Assembly: GCA_026388915.1 (NCBI GenBank)
Contig: JAPLIW010000151.1
Span: forward strand, 1-5,919
DNA: 5,919 nucleotides
Direction: 5' to 3'
From: Deltaproteobacteria bacterium
GTDB lineage: Bacteria; Desulfobacterota; SM23-61
A program made the translations under genes and the position numbers. Shown piece after piece: positions 5,780-5,919 of this stretch. Below the pieces are notes generated by a model. The model was not told the origin of the DNA. It saw only the letters and a program-made list of their open reading frames with translations, and did not search any database. The stretch's first letter is position 1; the number at the start of each line of letters is the position of its first letter.

Positions 5780-5909
5780 ATTCGATCTTAAGGAAAAGAC
5801 CTAATTGGGCCAGATGAAAACAGATAAACACAGATTTTATATTCGCCAAAGACTTAAGGGCAAAAGACATAATGGGACGCGGATGAACGCGGATCAACAC
5901 GGATGAAGC
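5780..5909. repeat. Two adjacent imperfect repeat copies
   Basis: Copy 1 (5780-5840) and copy 2 (5841-5909) run in the same order: ATTCG, CTTAAGG, AAAAGAC, TAAT(T)GGG, then GATGAA and AACACxGAT. Small insertions and base changes separate them, with copy 2 richer in CG. They start 19 bases after the TetR stop codon. The motif style (GATGAACGCGGATCAACACGGATGAA) resembles dispersed intergenic repeats seen in many bacterial genomes, so more copies elsewhere are expected. No gene lies in 5762-5919. Confidence 0.6.
5877..5906. repeat. Three 10-bp tandem units
   Basis: ACGCGGATGA, ACGCGGATCA and ACACGGATGA follow each other without gaps inside copy 2 of the larger repeat. A degenerate counterpart (ACAGATAA, ACACAGATTT) sits at 5820-5837 in copy 1. 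The period is close to one helical turn. Confidence 0.6.
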
Positions 5910-5919
5910 ATTCATAAAG

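Noticed and set aside
5780..5909. CRISPR array
   Set aside because: Only two diverged adjacent copies without unique spacers of constant length.
5712..5915. 67-codon minus-strand frame at the right end
   Set aside because: It is made of the direct repeats and antisense TetR sequence.

Overview
The window looks like a chromosomal segment of a GC-rich, probably anaerobic Desulfobacterota (former Deltaproteobacteria) bacterium. This rests on gene style only: a tandem TetR regulator, a benzoylformate-decarboxylase-like ThDP enzyme, an orphan CheR-like methyltransferase and imperfect 'GATGAACGCGGAT'-type intergenic repeats. No rRNA or marker gene is present, so the assignment is an inference. Composition is split: my count for bases 241-300 is 16/60 G+C, against 41/60 for bases 3001-3060.

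Layout from left to right. (1) Bases 1-428, minus strand: the 5' part of an AT-rich gene with a GAF domain, cut by the left edge. (2) Bases 429-930: a region of about 500 bases without a convincing large gene. It holds two sigma70-like promoters pointing left, one with its -35 box inside a perfect 7-8-7 inverted repeat (probable operator). It also holds a 25-codon small ORF with a ribosome binding site, a three-way-junction-like inverted-repeat cluster, and a hairpin at the end of the cheR-like gene. (3) Bases 931-4358, minus strand: a compact three-gene unit in transcription order. A ThDP-dependent decarboxylase/synthase-like enzyme comes first, then a metal-dependent amidohydrolase-2 family enzyme 33 bases on, then a CheR-type SAM methyltransferase 59 bases further. 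(4) Bases 4359-4531: a divergent promoter region with one good promoter facing each way. (5) Bases 4532-5761, plus strand: a regulator made of two consecutive TetR units. (6) Bases 5762-5919: no gene; two back-to-back imperfect repeat copies ending in a 10-bp-period tandem array.

Working model (inference): the tandem TetR protein senses a small molecule, perhaps an aromatic or 2-oxo acid, and controls the divergent catabolic unit and probably itself. The ThDP enzyme and the amidohydrolase would carry out C-C bond chemistry on related substrates. The CheR-like protein is unexpected in such an operon. The most interesting observations are the apparent in-frame loss of helix 1 from the second TetR DNA-binding domain, the CheR-like protein with altered motifs in a metabolic operon, and the operator-promoter overlap upstream of the GAF gene.
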